NCBI RefSeq assembly: GCF_002104795.1
Contig: NZ_NCXO01000009.1
Coordinates: 36,122 to 100,121, forward strand
Direction: 5' to 3'
DNA length: 64,000 bases
Origin: Mycolicibacillus koreensis
Lineage (GTDB): Bacteria; Actinomycetota; Actinomycetes; Mycobacteriales; Mycobacteriaceae
A program made the position numbers and the translations under genes. This document shows, one piece after another, positions 8,924 through 18,964 of this stretch; position 1 is the first letter of the stretch; each line of letters starts with the position of its first letter. The notes beneath the pieces were generated by a model. That model was not told the DNA's origin, made no database searches, and worked only from the letters and a program-made list of their open reading frames with translations.

Positions 8924-9337
8924 TCACCACTGGCCGGTGGCGCAGGTGACCCCGCTGCCGCCCTGCTGGGTGACCACAACCTCACCGTCCACAGCGATCT
9001 CACACCCGAAATTCGGGGGCACCCGCAGGGCTCCGCTGGCGTCGACCCGCGCCCACTGGCCGGGGTCGTTGAGGGTGACCGTGTAGACCAGCGGCTCCCC
9101 CGGCGCGATCGGCTGCTGCACCGAGGTCAGGTATTTGGCCGAGTCGGCGTTGTAGTCGGCCATGCTCGGCGGGTCGGCGCTGATGTAGTAGATCTTCGCC
9201 ACCAGGCTGTCGGCGGCGGTGATGGTGTAGGTCACCTCGTGGGCACCGTCGGGATCGGCGCCGGCGGTGGCGTTGCTGACGGCGACACCGGCGGCCGCCA
9301 CCATCAGTGCGGCCCCGATCGTGGTTGTTTTGCGCAT
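8924..9337 (-). CDS. Small exported protein, Rv2576c-like
   Basis: A 137-residue protein with a signal peptide (KTTTIGAALMVAAAGVAVSNATAG) and a mature part with two cysteines that could form a disulfide (FGCEIAV and GVTCATG). The mature region looks all-beta. It matches the position of Rv2576c, of unknown function. Two further ATGs lie upstream because a 15-base unit (ATGTACGCCATATCC on the plus strand) is repeated twice at 9336-9365, so the start is uncertain by up to nine residues. Confidence 0.7.
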   Translation of the reverse strand: MRKTTTIGAALMVAAAGVAVSNATAGADPDGAHEVTYTITAADSLVAKIYYISADPPSMADYNADSAKYLTSVQQPIAPGEPLVYTVTLNDPGQWARVDASGALRVPPNFGCEIAVDGEVVVTQQGGSGVTCATGQW

Positions 9338-9365
9338 GTACGCCATATCCATGTACGCCATATCG
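9336..9365. repeat. Two tandem copies of a 15-base unit at a start codon
   Basis: ATGTACGCCATATCC is followed at once by ATGTACGCCATATCG. Read on the minus strand it gives alternate starts M-D-M-A-Y for the exported protein. It could be a recent slippage duplication. Confidence 0.7.
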
Positions 9366-9383
9366 AGGCAGGTTACCGCAGCG

Positions 9384-10697
9384 TTACACCCCGGTACGCG
9401 CCGCCGGGTTCCCGCTGTGCGCGGCGGCGGCCACCAGGGCGGCGACGGTGTCGGCGACGTCGGCGTGCGCCACGTCGGTCTGGGTGCCGGCGACGAGGTC
9501 TTTGACCCCCACGGTGCCGGCGTCGAGGTCGCGGTCGCCGGCGACCAACGCCACCACCGCACCGGACCGGTCCGCCGCCCGCATCGCACCCTTGAGTCCG
9601 CGGTCACCATAGGCCAGGTCCACCCGGAGCCCGAGGGCCCGCAGGTCGGCCGCCACCGTGGCCAGGGCAATTTTGGCCCGCTGTCCCAGCGGCACCCCGA
9701 ATACCTCGCACCGGGCCGGCGTGCCGACTCTGCGCTGCTCGGCGGCCAGCGCCAGCAGAGTGCGGTCCACACCGAGCCCGAACCCGATCCCGGACAGGTC
9801 GGCCCCGCCGAGTTGGGCCATCAGCCCGTCGTAGCGCCCGCCGCCGCCGATCCCGGACTGGGCGCCGAGGCCGTCGTGGACGAACTCGAACGTGGTTTTG
9901 GTGTAGTAGTCCAGCCCGCGCACCATCCGCGGGTTGATGACGTACGGCACGCCGAGGGCGTCGAGGTGCGCCAGCACGGTGTCGAAGTGCGATCGCGCCG
10001 ACTCCGACAAGTGGTCGATCAACACCGGGGCGTCGGCGGTCATCTCCTGGATGGCGGCACGCTTGTCGTCGAGCACCCGCAGCGGGTTGATCTCGGCGCG
10101 CCGACGGGTCTCGGCGTCCAAGTCCAGCCCGAACAGGAAGTCCTGGAGCCGTTGCCGGTAGGCCGGCCGGCAGGTGTCGTCGCCGAGGGAGGTGATCTCC
10201 AAGCGGAATTCGGTGAGCCCCAGCGAACGGAACGCGGTGTCGGCCACGGCGATCACCTCGGCGTCTAAAGCCGGATCATCGACCCCGATCGCCTCCACCC
10301 CGACCTGCTGCAACTGGCGGTAACGGCCGGCCTGGGGACGCTCGTAGCGGAAGAACGGCCCCGCGTAGCAGAGTTTGACCGGCAGCATTCCCCGATCGAG
10401 GTGGTGTTCGATGACCGCGCGCACCACCCCGGCGGTGCCCTCCGGTCGCAGCGTCACCGAGCGGTCGCCGCGGTCGGCGAAGGTGTACATCTCCTTGGAG
10501 ACGACGTCGGTGGATTCGCCCACCCCTCGGGCGAACAAGGCGGTGTCCTCGAAGATCGGCAACTCGATGTCGCCGTAGCCGGCGCGCCGCGCCGCGGCGA
10601 GCATGGTGTCGCGCACCGCCACGAACGCCGAGGAGTCCGGCGGCAGATAGTCCGGGACCCCTTTCGGGCCGGCGAACGCCTCACGAGACTCGGTCAT
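9384..10697 (-). CDS. hisS: Histidyl-tRNA synthetase
   Basis: Charges tRNA-His. The 437-residue class II enzyme has the N-terminal [11 protein letters not shown], motif 2 ([19 protein letters not shown]), the histidine-specific motifs [11 protein letters not shown] and GGGRYDGL, motif 3 ([13 protein letters not shown]) and a C-terminal anticodon domain. The length is normal. It lies downstream of the metallo-beta-lactamase-fold gene on the same strand, the arrangement of Rv2580c and Rv2581c. Confidence 0.97.
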   Translation of the reverse strand: MTESREAFAGPKGVPDYLPPDSSAFVAVRDTMLAAARRAGYGDIELPIFEDTALFARGVGESTDVVSKEMYTFADRGDRSVTLRPEGTAGVVRAVIEHHLDRGMLPVKLCYAGPFFRYERPQAGRYRQLQQVGVEAIGVDDPALDAEVIAVADTAFRSLGLTEFRLEITSLGDDTCRPAYRQRLQDFLFGLDLDAETRRRAEINPLRVLDDKRAAIQEMTADAPVLIDHLSESARSHFDTVLAHLDALGVPYVINPRMVRGLDYYTKTTFEFVHDGLGAQSGIGGGGRYDGLMAQLGGADLSGIGFGLGVDRTLLALAAEQRRVGTPARCEVFGVPLGQRAKIALATVAADLRALGLRVDLAYGDRGLKGAMRAADRSGAVVALVAGDRDLDAGTVGVKDLVAGTQTDVAHADVADTVAALVAAAAHSGNPAARTGV

Positions 10698-10760
10698 ACC
10701 CGCCGCTCCTCCTCATCTGCTGGGTTTCCTTCACCGCACGACACCGACGCTGGGCGGCGG

Positions 10761-11435
10761 TCACCCGCCGAGTCCCTGCAGGAACGGGTTGGTGGCGCGT
10801 TCGTCACCGATCGTCGTCGCCAACCCGTGCCCGGGACGCACCACGGTGGCGTCGTCGAGAACCAGCAGCTTGTCCACGATCGACCCCAACAGGTCGCGCC
10901 CACTGCCGCCGGGCAGATCGGTGCGACCGACCGAACCGGCGAACAGCGTATCGCCGCTGAACACCACGTCCACCGGCCCGGGTCCGGCGGCGTCGATCCG
11001 GAAACACACCGATCCGCGGGTGTGGCCCGGGGTGTGGTCGACGGTGACCGTCACCCCACCCAACTCCAGCTTGTCGCCGTCGCGATCCAACTCGACCAGC
11101 TGTTTCGGTTCGCGGAACAGCGCCCCGAGGGCCCACTGGCCCAGCCGCGGGCCGAACCCGCGGATCGGGTCGGTGAGCATGAACCGGTCGGACGGGTGGA
11201 TGTAGGTCGGCACCCCGTAGGTGTCGGAGACCTTCTGCGCGGACCAGATGTGGTCGATGTGGCCGTGGGTGAGCAGCACCGCCGCCGGGGTGAGCCGCTT
11301 CTCGTCGAGAATGCGGCGCAGCGTGCCCATCGCCCGCTGACCCGGGTCGACGATGATCGCGTCGGTGCCGGGGCGCTGCGCCACCACGTAGCAGTTGCAG
11401 GCCAGCAGTCCGGCGGGAAATCCGGTGATCAACAC
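10761..11435 (-). CDS. Metallo-beta-lactamase-fold hydrolase (glyoxalase II-like)
   Basis: A 224-residue cytosolic hydrolase. The metal motif is THGHIDHIW, with further ligands in DHTPGHTRGS, SGDTLFAG and RPGHG. It resembles glyoxalase II, but the natural thioester is not known in mycobacteria, which lack glutathione. It precedes hisS by 63 bases and diverges from the cyclophilin operon. Homologue of Rv2581c. Confidence 0.88.
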   Translation of the reverse strand: MLITGFPAGLLACNCYVVAQRPGTDAIIVDPGQRAMGTLRRILDEKRLTPAAVLLTHGHIDHIWSAQKVSDTYGVPTYIHPSDRFMLTDPIRGFGPRLGQWALGALFREPKQLVELDRDGDKLELGGVTVTVDHTPGHTRGSVCFRIDAAGPGPVDVVFSGDTLFAGSVGRTDLPGGSGRDLLGSIVDKLLVLDDATVVRPGHGLATTIGDERATNPFLQGLGG

Positions 11436-11541
11436 GGTGCCCAGTTTCCCACGGCCCGGTTTCGCATGCGGGTGGTGTCAGCGCAGCCCAGCCGGGGCTG
11501 GCACACTTTGACCAACGCAACGAACACGGAGGACAGCCGCG

Positions 11542-12426
11542 GTGCCCACCAACGAACAACGACGTGCGACGGCCAAACGCAAGCTGGAGCGACAACTGGA
11601 GCGTCGCGCCCACAAGGCACGCCGCCGCCGGCTGATCACCATCGCCTCCTCGATCGCGGCAGCGGTGCTGCTGGTGGCCGCCGGCGTGTTCGCGGTGTAT
11701 CAGACCACCGGCGACTCCGACGACACCGCGAACACCGCGGCGAGCACCCCGCCGGATGCCGACAACCCGGATCAGGCCGGCAACGACGGCGCGCTGCCGC
11801 CGTTCACCCCCTCTGACGCGACCGCGGTGACGTGTGACTACCCGTCGTCGGGAACGGCGGCCAAGAAGGTGAATCCGCCGAAGACCCAGGACGGCAAGGT
11901 GCCGACCGACGCGGCCACCGTCAGTGTCTCGATGATGACCGACCAGGGCCCGGTGGGGCTGTTGCTCGACAACGCCAAAGCGCCGTGCACGGTGAACAGT
12001 TTCCTCAGCCTCGCCGACCAGGGATTCTTCGACGACACCCCCTGCCACCGGCTGACGACCTCGCCGTTGATGGGGGTTCTGCAGTGCGGTGACCCGACCG
12101 GTTCCGGCAAGGGCGGGCCCGGCTACTCCTTCGCCGACGAGTACCCGACCAACGTCTACGCGCCGGGCGACCCGGCGCTGGAACGCCCGGTCACCTACCC
12201 GCGCGGCACCCTGGCGATGGCCAACTCCGGGCCGAACACCAACGGCAGCCAGTTCTTCCTGGTCTACCGTGATTCGCAGCTGGCACCGAATTTCACCGTG
12301 TTCGGCACCATTCAGGAGGACGGCCTGGCCACCTTGGACAAGATCGCCGACGCCGGGGTCGCCGACGGCACCACCGACGGAGCTCCCACGACGCCGGTGA
12401 CGATCAAGTCGGTGCTTCTTGACTGA
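11542..12426 (+). CDS. ppiB: Membrane-anchored cyclophilin-type peptidyl-prolyl isomerase
   Basis: A 294-residue protein with a very basic N-terminus, one membrane helix (residues about 35-53, TIASSIAAAVLLVAAGVFAV), a Pro/Asp/Ala linker and an extracytoplasmic cyclophilin domain. Signature stretches are NSFLSLADQGFFDDTPCHRL and TYPRGTLAMANSGPNTNGSQ followed by FFLV. It should catalyse proline isomerisation in exported proteins outside the membrane. The GTG start at 11542 follows GGAGG. It is homologous to Rv2582 and is the first of a three-gene unit; the next start overlaps its stop. Confidence 0.92.
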   Translation: MPTNEQRRATAKRKLERQLERRAHKARRRRLITIASSIAAAVLLVAAGVFAVYQTTGDSDDTANTAASTPPDADNPDQAGNDGALPPFTPSDATAVTCDYPSSGTAAKKVNPPKTQDGKVPTDAATVSVSMMTDQGPVGLLLDNAKAPCTVNSFLSLADQGFFDDTPCHRLTTSPLMGVLQCGDPTGSGKGGPGYSFADEYPTNVYAPGDPALERPVTYPRGTLAMANSGPNTNGSQFFLVYRDSQLAPNFTVFGTIQEDGLATLDKIADAGVADGTTDGAPTTPVTIKSVLLD

Positions 12427-13252
12427 CCGTAAACCCGGCTCCAACGCCACGATGGCGTTGGTGGCGGTGGGGAGCGCGATCGTGGTCGTGGCGTTGATCG
12501 TCGGGGTGATCGCGTTCCTGGTGGCCCATGCCGACGACGATGATGCGTCCACCGGCGCCGACCCGGATACCGGTCTGCCGTTGCTGCCGTCGACCCGGCC
12601 CACCCCGCCGCCGAACACCGGGATGCTGCCCAAGGTCACCACACCACCACCGGCGGCGGTGAACTGCTCCTACATCAGCACCGGGCCCGCGTCGCGGCCG
12701 CTGACCCCGCCGCGCTCCGGGGAGGTCGCCACCGAACCGGCGATCCGGCACGCCACCCTCACCACCGATCGGGGAACCATCGGGCTGGATTTGGACAACG
12801 CCAAGGCCCCGTGCACGGTGCACAGCTTCATCGACCTGGCCGGGCAGGGGTTTTTCACCGACACCCACTGTCACCGACTGACCACCGGGGCCGGGCTGAG
12901 CGTGCTGCAATGCGGCGACCCCGAGGGAACGGGACGCGGCGGGCCCGGCTACAAATTCGCCGACGAGTACCCCACCGACCAGTACGCGGCGAACGACCCG
13001 AGCCGGCAGGTCCCGGTCACCTACCCGCGCGGCACCCTGGCGATGGCCAACTCCGGCCCGGACACCAACGGCAGCCAATTCTTCCTGGTCTACGCCGACT
13101 CGCAACTGCCCCCGGCCTACACGGTGTTCGGCACGATCGACGACGAAGGCCTCGGCGTGCTCGACACCATCGCGTCCGGCGGGGTGCGCGGCGGGACCGC
13201 CGACGGCGCCCCGGCCACCCCGGTGACGGTCACCGCGGTCGAGGTGGACTGA
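12419..13252 (+). CDS. Second membrane-anchored cyclophilin, tandem paralogue
   Basis: A 277-residue paralogue of the gene before it. It has a membrane helix at residues about 11-37 (TMALVAVGSAIVVVALIVGV), a Pro-rich linker and a cyclophilin domain with TYPRGTLAMANSGPDTNGSQ. The start is a TTG eight bases inside the end of ppiB, so the two are translationally coupled. The catalytic domains are closely alike while anchors and linkers differ, as after a tandem duplication. M. tuberculosis has only one cyclophilin here to my knowledge. Confidence 0.88.
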   Translation: MTDRKPGSNATMALVAVGSAIVVVALIVGVIAFLVAHADDDDASTGADPDTGLPLLPSTRPTPPPNTGMLPKVTTPPPAAVNCSYISTGPASRPLTPPRSGEVATEPAIRHATLTTDRGTIGLDLDNAKAPCTVHSFIDLAGQGFFTDTHCHRLTTGAGLSVLQCGDPEGTGRGGPGYKFADEYPTDQYAANDPSRQVPVTYPRGTLAMANSGPDTNGSQFFLVYADSQLPPAYTVFGTIDDEGLGVLDTIASGGVRGGTADGAPATPVTVTAVEVD

Positions 13253-13256
13253 CCCG

Positions 13257-14327
13257 ATGAGCACGTCGCCCACCCCCGATCGGCGGCGGCTGCTGCGCCA
13301 CCTGTTGATCGTGTTGATCATGGTGGTCTTCGCCTACCTGGTGGCGGTGACGGTGAGCATGCTCGTCGGCGACCAGCAGAAGCAAGCGGAGTTCGACCGG
13401 GTCGGCGGCACCCGAACCACCTGGACGCCGCAGACCGCCGACGGCGCGGCGCTGTCGACGGAGGGGATCAACCGCGCCGAGAAGGTCTTCGGCACCCGAC
13501 TCAAAGCCGCCGGCGTCCGGAACGCGGAGGTCGCGGCCGACGACAACTCGGTCACCGTGAGCGTCCCTGGTGACGATCCCGACCTACCGGCCGATCTCGG
13601 CGCCCGCCGAGAACTGCTCGTGCGTCCGGTGATCGATTCCGTTCCCGCCGAATCGGCCGGCTCCGACCGCACCACCGCGACACCGGATCAGACCAAATCG
13701 CCGCTCGCCGAACGCATCCAAGCGCAGCGAGCCCTGCGCCAGAGCGACAACCCGCTCATCCAGGTCCAAGCGCTGCTCACCCAGGCCAAACGCTGCGGTC
13801 AGGACGACGACCCGTTGGCCGGCCGCGACGACCCGGCGCTGCCGCTGGTGACCTGCGCGGCCGACGCCACCATGGCCTATCTTCTGGGTCCGGCGATCCT
13901 CGACGGTGAGCAGATCGACCGTGCGAGCACCGAGCCCGACGGCAGCCGGGGCGCGTTGGTGAACCTGGTGCTCACCCGCGACGGCAAACGCGAATGGTCG
14001 CACTACACCGGTACCCATGTCGGGGAGGGCGTGGCGTTCACTCTGGACACCGCGGTGATCAGCGCCCCGGTGATCAACGAAGCGATGCCCGCCGAGGCCG
14101 TTCAACTCTCCGGGTACACCGACGAGCAGGCCGGCGATCTCGCCGACGCGATCAACGGCCGTGCGCTGCCGGTGGCGTTCGAGGCGACGCGAACCGAGCA
14201 GGTGGAGGCGACAGCGGCGTCGTCGAACTTCTCCTCACCGGAGTTCGGGCTGATCGCCGGGGGTTTCGTGCTGATGATCGCCCTGATCGGCGGGCTGGTG
14301 TTCGTGATGGCGCGCGAACGCTCCTGA
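13257..14327 (+). CDS. SecD P1-domain-like membrane protein without the SecD channel helices
   Basis: A 356-residue protein with an N-terminal membrane helix (LLIVLIMVVFAYLVAVTVSM), a large extracytoplasmic domain and one C-terminal helix (FGLIAGGFVLMIALIGGLVF). The middle matches the first exported domain of SecD: compare RQSDNPLIQVQALLTQAKRC here with [20 protein letters not shown] in the SecD of this window, LPLVTCAADATMAYLLGP with [18 protein letters not shown], and FTLDTAVISAPVINEAMP with [18 protein letters not shown]. It ends where SecD continues into its remaining helices. It begins four bases after the second cyclophilin, so it probably works with them. Confidence 0.85.
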   Translation: MSTSPTPDRRRLLRHLLIVLIMVVFAYLVAVTVSMLVGDQQKQAEFDRVGGTRTTWTPQTADGAALSTEGINRAEKVFGTRLKAAGVRNAEVAADDNSVTVSVPGDDPDLPADLGARRELLVRPVIDSVPAESAGSDRTTATPDQTKSPLAERIQAQRALRQSDNPLIQVQALLTQAKRCGQDDDPLAGRDDPALPLVTCAADATMAYLLGPAILDGEQIDRASTEPDGSRGALVNLVLTRDGKREWSHYTGTHVGEGVAFTLDTAVISAPVINEAMPAEAVQLSGYTDEQAGDLADAINGRALPVAFEATRTEQVEATAASSNFSSPEFGLIAGGFVLMIALIGGLVFVMARERS

Positions 14328-14348
14328 CACGCCGTCGGGGCCGGGTGA

Positions 14349-16802
14349 TCAGGACGCCGAGGTGATCCGGTACACGTCGAAGACGCCTTCGACGTTGCGC
14401 ACCACGTTGAGCAGATGCCCCAGATGCTTGGGATCGCCCATCTCGAAGCTGAACCGCGATACCGCCACCCGGTCACCGGAGGTGGTCACCGACGCGGACA
14501 GGATGTTGACCTTCTCGTCGGCCAACGCGTGGGTGATGTCGGAGAGCAACCGATGCCGGTCGAGGGCCTCGACCTGGATGGCCACCAAGAACACCGACGA
14601 CGCCGACGGGTTCCACTTCACCTCGATGAGCCGTTCCGCCTGTTCGCGCAGCGACTCGGCGTTGGTGCAGTCGGTGCGGTGCACGCTGACCCCGCCGCCG
14701 CGCGTGACGAACCCCATGATGGTGTCGCCGGGCACCGGGGTGCAGCATTTGGCCAGTTTCGTCAACACCCCCGGCGCGCCGGGCACTTCGACTCCGACGT
14801 CGTCGCTGCGGCGCTCCCGGCGAGGCATCATGGTGGTCGGGGTGGACCGTTCGGCGAGTTCGTCCTCGGCGTCATCGTCGGCGCCGAGCGCGGTGACCAG
14901 CTTCTGCACCACATGGCGCGCCGAGGTGTGGCCCTCCCCCACCGCGGTGTAGAGCGCGGCGACGTCGGCGTAGTGCATCCCGCGGGCCAGATCGGCCATC
15001 GATTCACCGCTGACCAACCGCTGCAGTGGCAGTCCGATGCGGCGGACCTCCCGTGCGATGGCGTCCTTGCCGGACTCCAGCGCCTCCTCACGGCGCTCTT
15101 TGGCGAACCATTGACGGATCTTGGTTTTCGCCCGCGGTGAGACCACGAACGTCTGCCAGTCCCGCGACGGACCGGCGTTTTGGGCCTTGGAGGTGAAGAC
15201 CTCGACCACTTCCCCGTTGTCGAGCTTGCGTTCCAAAGCCACGAGTCGACCGTTGACGCGCGCACCGATACAGCGGTGTCCCACCTCGGTGTGCACCGCG
15301 TAGGCGAAGTCGACCGGGGTCGACCCGGTGGGCAACGTGATCACATCCCCTTTGGGGGTGAACACGAAGATCTCTTTGACCGCCAGGTCGTAACGCAACG
15401 ACTCCAGGAACTCGCCGGGGTCGGCGGCCTCCCGCTGCCAATCGAGCAACTGGCGCATCCACGCCATGTCGTCGATCTCGGCGGCGGTCTGCGGATGCGG
15501 AATATTGTTGCGGCCCTTGGCTTCTTTGTACCGCCAGTGCGCGGCGATCCCGTACTCGGCGGTGCGGTGCATCTCGCGGGTGCGGATCTGCACCTCCAGC
15601 GGCTTGCCCTCGGGCCCGACGACGGTGGTGTGCAGGCTCTGATACACCCCGAAGCGCGGTTGGGCTATGTAGTCCTTGAACCGACCGGCCATCGGTTGCC
15701 ACAGCGAGTGCACCACCCCGACCGCGGCGTAGCAGTCTCGGATGTGGTCGCAGAGGATGCGGATACCGACCAGGTCGTGGATGTCGTCGAAGTCGCGGCC
15801 CTTGACGATCATCTTCTGATAGATCGACCAGTAGTGTTTGGGTCGACCCTCCACCGTCGCATCGATTTTCGCCGCCGTGAGAGTGGCGGTGATCTCCGAA
15901 CGGACCTTGGCCAGATAGGTGTCGCGCGACGGGGCGCGATCAGCCACCAGGCGCACGATCTCTTCGTATTTCTTGGGGTGCAGGATCGCGAAGGACAGGT
16001 CCTCCAACTCCCACTTGACGGTGGCCATCCCCAGCCGGTGGGCCAGCGGGGCAATCACTTCCAGCGTCTCGCGGGATTTGGCGGCCTGTTTCTCCGGTGG
16101 CAGGAACCGGATCGTGCGCATATTGTGCAGCCGGTCGGCGACCTTGATCACCAGCACCCTCGGATCACGGGCCATCGCGATGATCATCTTGCGGATGGTC
16201 TCGCCCTCGGCGGCGCTGCCGAGCACCATCCGGTCCAGTTTGGTGACCCCGTCGACCAGGTGCGCGACCTCGTCGCCGAAGTCGGCCGAGAGCTCCTCGA
16301 GGCTGTACCCGGTGTCCTCGACGGTGTCGTGCAGCAACGCGGCCACCAGCGTGGTGGTGTCCATCCCGAGTTCGGCGAGGATGTTGGCCACCGCCACCGG
16401 GTGGGTGATGTAGGGGTCGCCGGACTTGCGCAATTGGGTCGCGTGACGCTGCTCAGCGACCCGATAGGCGCGACCCAGCACCGCGACGTCGGCCTTGGGG
16501 TAGATCTCGCGGTGCACCGCCACCAGGGGTTCGAGCACCGGGCTGATGCCGCTGCGCTGGGCGGTCATCCGCCGGGCCAGTCGGGCCCGCACCCGCCGCG
16601 ACGCCGCCGCCGACGCCTTGAGAACGTCGGTGCGTTCGTTGGGCTCAGGCGGCAACACGTCGGCGACCGACATCGGCTGGGTGTGTTCCGACGGCGTTCG
16701 CCCAGGCCCCCGGTCTTCGTCAGCCACGTTGCTCACCTCCGCCCCGAGGATATCGCCCGCCGCCACCGGGCTGCTCCTGGTTGGCTCGCTCACATCTGGC
16801 AC
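14349..16802 (-). CDS. relA: Bifunctional (p)ppGpp synthetase/hydrolase
   Basis: Makes and breaks (p)ppGpp in the stringent response. The 817-residue protein has an HD hydrolase domain ([16 protein letters not shown], about residue 155), the synthetase domain ([12 protein letters not shown], then [10 protein letters not shown]), a TGS domain ([20 protein letters not shown]), a Cys-containing zinc-finger region ([10 protein letters not shown]) and a C-terminal ACT domain. The N-terminus is about 25 residues longer than in M. tuberculosis Rel. It follows apt with a 13-base overlap. Confidence 0.97.
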   Translation of the reverse strand: MPDVSEPTRSSPVAAGDILGAEVSNVADEDRGPGRTPSEHTQPMSVADVLPPEPNERTDVLKASAAASRRVRARLARRMTAQRSGISPVLEPLVAVHREIYPKADVAVLGRAYRVAEQRHATQLRKSGDPYITHPVAVANILAELGMDTTTLVAALLHDTVEDTGYSLEELSADFGDEVAHLVDGVTKLDRMVLGSAAEGETIRKMIIAMARDPRVLVIKVADRLHNMRTIRFLPPEKQAAKSRETLEVIAPLAHRLGMATVKWELEDLSFAILHPKKYEEIVRLVADRAPSRDTYLAKVRSEITATLTAAKIDATVEGRPKHYWSIYQKMIVKGRDFDDIHDLVGIRILCDHIRDCYAAVGVVHSLWQPMAGRFKDYIAQPRFGVYQSLHTTVVGPEGKPLEVQIRTREMHRTAEYGIAAHWRYKEAKGRNNIPHPQTAAEIDDMAWMRQLLDWQREAADPGEFLESLRYDLAVKEIFVFTPKGDVITLPTGSTPVDFAYAVHTEVGHRCIGARVNGRLVALERKLDNGEVVEVFTSKAQNAGPSRDWQTFVVSPRAKTKIRQWFAKERREEALESGKDAIAREVRRIGLPLQRLVSGESMADLARGMHYADVAALYTAVGEGHTSARHVVQKLVTALGADDDAEDELAERSTPTTMMPRRERRSDDVGVEVPGAPGVLTKLAKCCTPVPGDTIMGFVTRGGGVSVHRTDCTNAESLREQAERLIEVKWNPSASSVFLVAIQVEALDRHRLLSDITHALADEKVNILSASVTTSGDRVAVSRFSFEMGDPKHLGHLLNVVRNVEGVFDVYRITSAS

Positions 16803-17314
16803 AGGCTGTACACCGGCACCGGGGCCACGGCGCGCCGGCCGTCGAGGGCCACCAGCTCCAGCACCACCGCCGCGGTCTGGACCCGTGCTCCGGCGCGGTC
16901 CAGCAGTCGATGCGCGGCCGCCAGCGTGCCACCGGTGGCCAGTACGTCATCGATGAGCACGACCCGGCGCCCGGCCAGCGCGAGCCCGTCTGCGGGGATT
17001 TCCAGCGTGGCCTGGCCGTACTCGAGTTGGTAGGTCTCCTGCAGCACCGGCGGCGGCAGCTTGCCCCCTTTGCGGATCGCCAGCACCCCGGTTCCGAGCC
17101 GGGCGGCGACCGCGGCGGCGACCAGGAATCCGCGTGCGTCGAGTCCGGCGACCAAATCGGCACCGAAGGCGACGTCGGCCAGCGCGTCGGTGATGGTGGT
17201 CAGCCCGTGGGCATCGGCGAACAGCGGGGTCAGATCCTTGAACGCGACGCCGGGGGTGGGAAAGTCCGGCACCTGGCGGGTGAGCGCCGCGATCGTCTCG
17301 GCGGTGGGACTCAC
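16790..17314 (-). CDS. apt: Adenine phosphoribosyltransferase
   Basis: Converts adenine and PRPP to AMP in purine salvage. The 174-residue product has the PRPP loop [13 protein letters not shown] at residues about 117-129, the opening [18 protein letters not shown] and the catalytic region [10 protein letters not shown] chose the GTG at 17314, which overlaps the stop of the lipoprotein gene by four bases (GTGA). Sitting between SecF and Rel genes, it is part of one coupled operon. Homologue of Rv2584c. Confidence 0.95.
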   Translation of the reverse strand: MSPTAETIAALTRQVPDFPTPGVAFKDLTPLFADAHGLTTITDALADVAFGADLVAGLDARGFLVAAAVAARLGTGVLAIRKGGKLPPPVLQETYQLEYGQATLEIPADGLALAGRRVVLIDDVLATGGTLAAAHRLLDRAGARVQTAAVVLELVALDGRRAVAPVPVYSLCQM

Positions 17315-18960
17315 CGCTTGAGGGCCCAGCGGTCCATGTTCCATCCGGCACCCCACCGCGTCGGGTTGGCGGCCACTCCGTCCATTTTCTGCGCGGTCAA
17401 AACCGTGCGCTGCTGGCGGTACAGCGGCAGAGTCGGCATGTCGGCCCAGAGCACCGGGGCCGCCTCGGCGAGCAGCCGGACCCGTTCGGCCGGGCTGACC
17501 ACCACCGCGAGCGCCCCGATGATGAAGTCGATCTGGCCGTTGGCGTAGCCGGAGAGGTTGTTGCCGTTGCCGGTGTGCAGGCTGTAGGAGTCCACCCCCG
17601 GCGACCCGCTGGACCCGCTGCCGCTGGCGCCACCGAGGCTGGCGATCAGGATGTCGATGTCGCCGTCGCGCAGCGACCGCGCTCCCACGTCCATGCCTGC
17701 GGCGTCGGTGACGGTGATGCCGGCCGGACCGCACGCCGTGGCGATCTCCTCGACGACCACCGCCAGCCGCGGGTTGGGCCCGCGGTAGCCGATGCGCACC
17801 GCCAGCGGGGCGCCGCCCAGTTCAGCGCGGGCGGCGTCGGGGTTGGCGACGGTGAACTCCCCGGCCTCCGAGGCGCCCTCGGCACCGCTCAGCGCGTCGT
17901 CGAGGGTGGTCTGTAGCCGCGCGTTGGCGACCGGGACCCCGGCGTTGGCGGCGAGGACATCGCGGGGCGTGCACAGCGCCACCGCCCGGCGCGCCTCGGG
18001 GGCGGCCAGCGGACCGGAGGGGGCGAAGATGAGCTGTTCGATCCCGTCGGAGGGGGTGTCGAGTTCGCGGTAGTTGTCGGGAGTGGTCAACGGTCCGGCG
18101 GAGCCGGCGGCGATGTCCAGGACGTCGATGTCGCGCTTGTCGACACGATCTTGGATGTCGCTGCCCTTGGCCGAGACCGTGATCTGTTTGGTGACCGGCG
18201 CGATCTTCCACCACCGGTCGTTGGCGACGAGTACCACGGCACCGTCGTCACGAACCGAGTCGATGCGGTACGGACCCGACGACGGGAAATGGTCGGGGTC
18301 GATTCCGGGGTGCAGATCCCAGGTGGTGTTCCACACCTGGGCGATCTCGTCGACGACGGGGCTGTCCTCACCGAGCAGGGTCGCGGTGAGTTCGTCGGTG
18401 CTCAGGTCCATCTGATCGGCGATCACGTGCGACGGCAGGATCGAGGTCGCGGTGAACAACTCGTCGTAGTCGGTGAAGTTGCGGTTCTCCCCGAAGTGGA
18501 CCTGCGCCGTGTTCGTCCCCGGCTCGCAGTCCACCCGGACGATGTCGGCGTAGCCGGCACGGTTGGCCGCGTCGAACGCCGGGAACCGACCGGACTGGGC
18601 CGCCCAGGTCAGCACCATGTCGTCGCAGGTGATCGGCACCCCGTCGGAGTAGACGGCATCCTCGTCGATGGTGTAATCCAAGATCAGCGGCGCCCGGCCC
18701 ACCTCGGCGACGGTGCCGAAGTCGTAGTCGGCCACCACCTGGCCGTTGGGTCCGTGGTAGCTGAACCCGGTCAGGGTGCGGGCGAACGCTTGCGCACCGG
18801 CGGACGCCGCGCCGGCGACGGTGTTGGTGTTGTAGGTGGTCAGCGGCCCGTCGACCACATAGTCCAACCGCTTGGATCCCAGCGCCGAGCAGGCGGTCGG
18901 GCCCAGGGTCAGCAGCACGGCGCCGCTGAGCGCGATGACCAGGGCACGGCGGAGAGCCAT
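17311..18960 (-). CDS. Solute-binding lipoprotein, ABC peptide-transporter family 5
   Basis: A 549-residue lipoprotein: signal peptide with a lipobox ending in TACSAL near residue 24, then an SBP family 5 body ([21 protein letters not shown] is the recognisable beginning, and [11 protein letters not shown] lies near the end). No permease or ATPase gene is adjacent, so it may have been recruited to an export-related task in the sec operon. It sits between secF and apt, as Rv2585c does. Confidence 0.87.
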   Translation of the reverse strand: MALRRALVIALSGAVLLTLGPTACSALGSKRLDYVVDGPLTTYNTNTVAGAASAGAQAFARTLTGFSYHGPNGQVVADYDFGTVAEVGRAPLILDYTIDEDAVYSDGVPITCDDMVLTWAAQSGRFPAFDAANRAGYADIVRVDCEPGTNTAQVHFGENRNFTDYDELFTATSILPSHVIADQMDLSTDELTATLLGEDSPVVDEIAQVWNTTWDLHPGIDPDHFPSSGPYRIDSVRDDGAVVLVANDRWWKIAPVTKQITVSAKGSDIQDRVDKRDIDVLDIAAGSAGPLTTPDNYRELDTPSDGIEQLIFAPSGPLAAPEARRAVALCTPRDVLAANAGVPVANARLQTTLDDALSGAEGASEAGEFTVANPDAARAELGGAPLAVRIGYRGPNPRLAVVVEEIATACGPAGITVTDAAGMDVGARSLRDGDIDILIASLGGASGSGSSGSPGVDSYSLHTGNGNNLSGYANGQIDFIIGALAVVVSPAERVRLLAEAAPVLWADMPTLPLYRQQRTVLTAQKMDGVAANPTRWGAGWNMDRWALKR

Positions 18961-18964
18961 CGGT

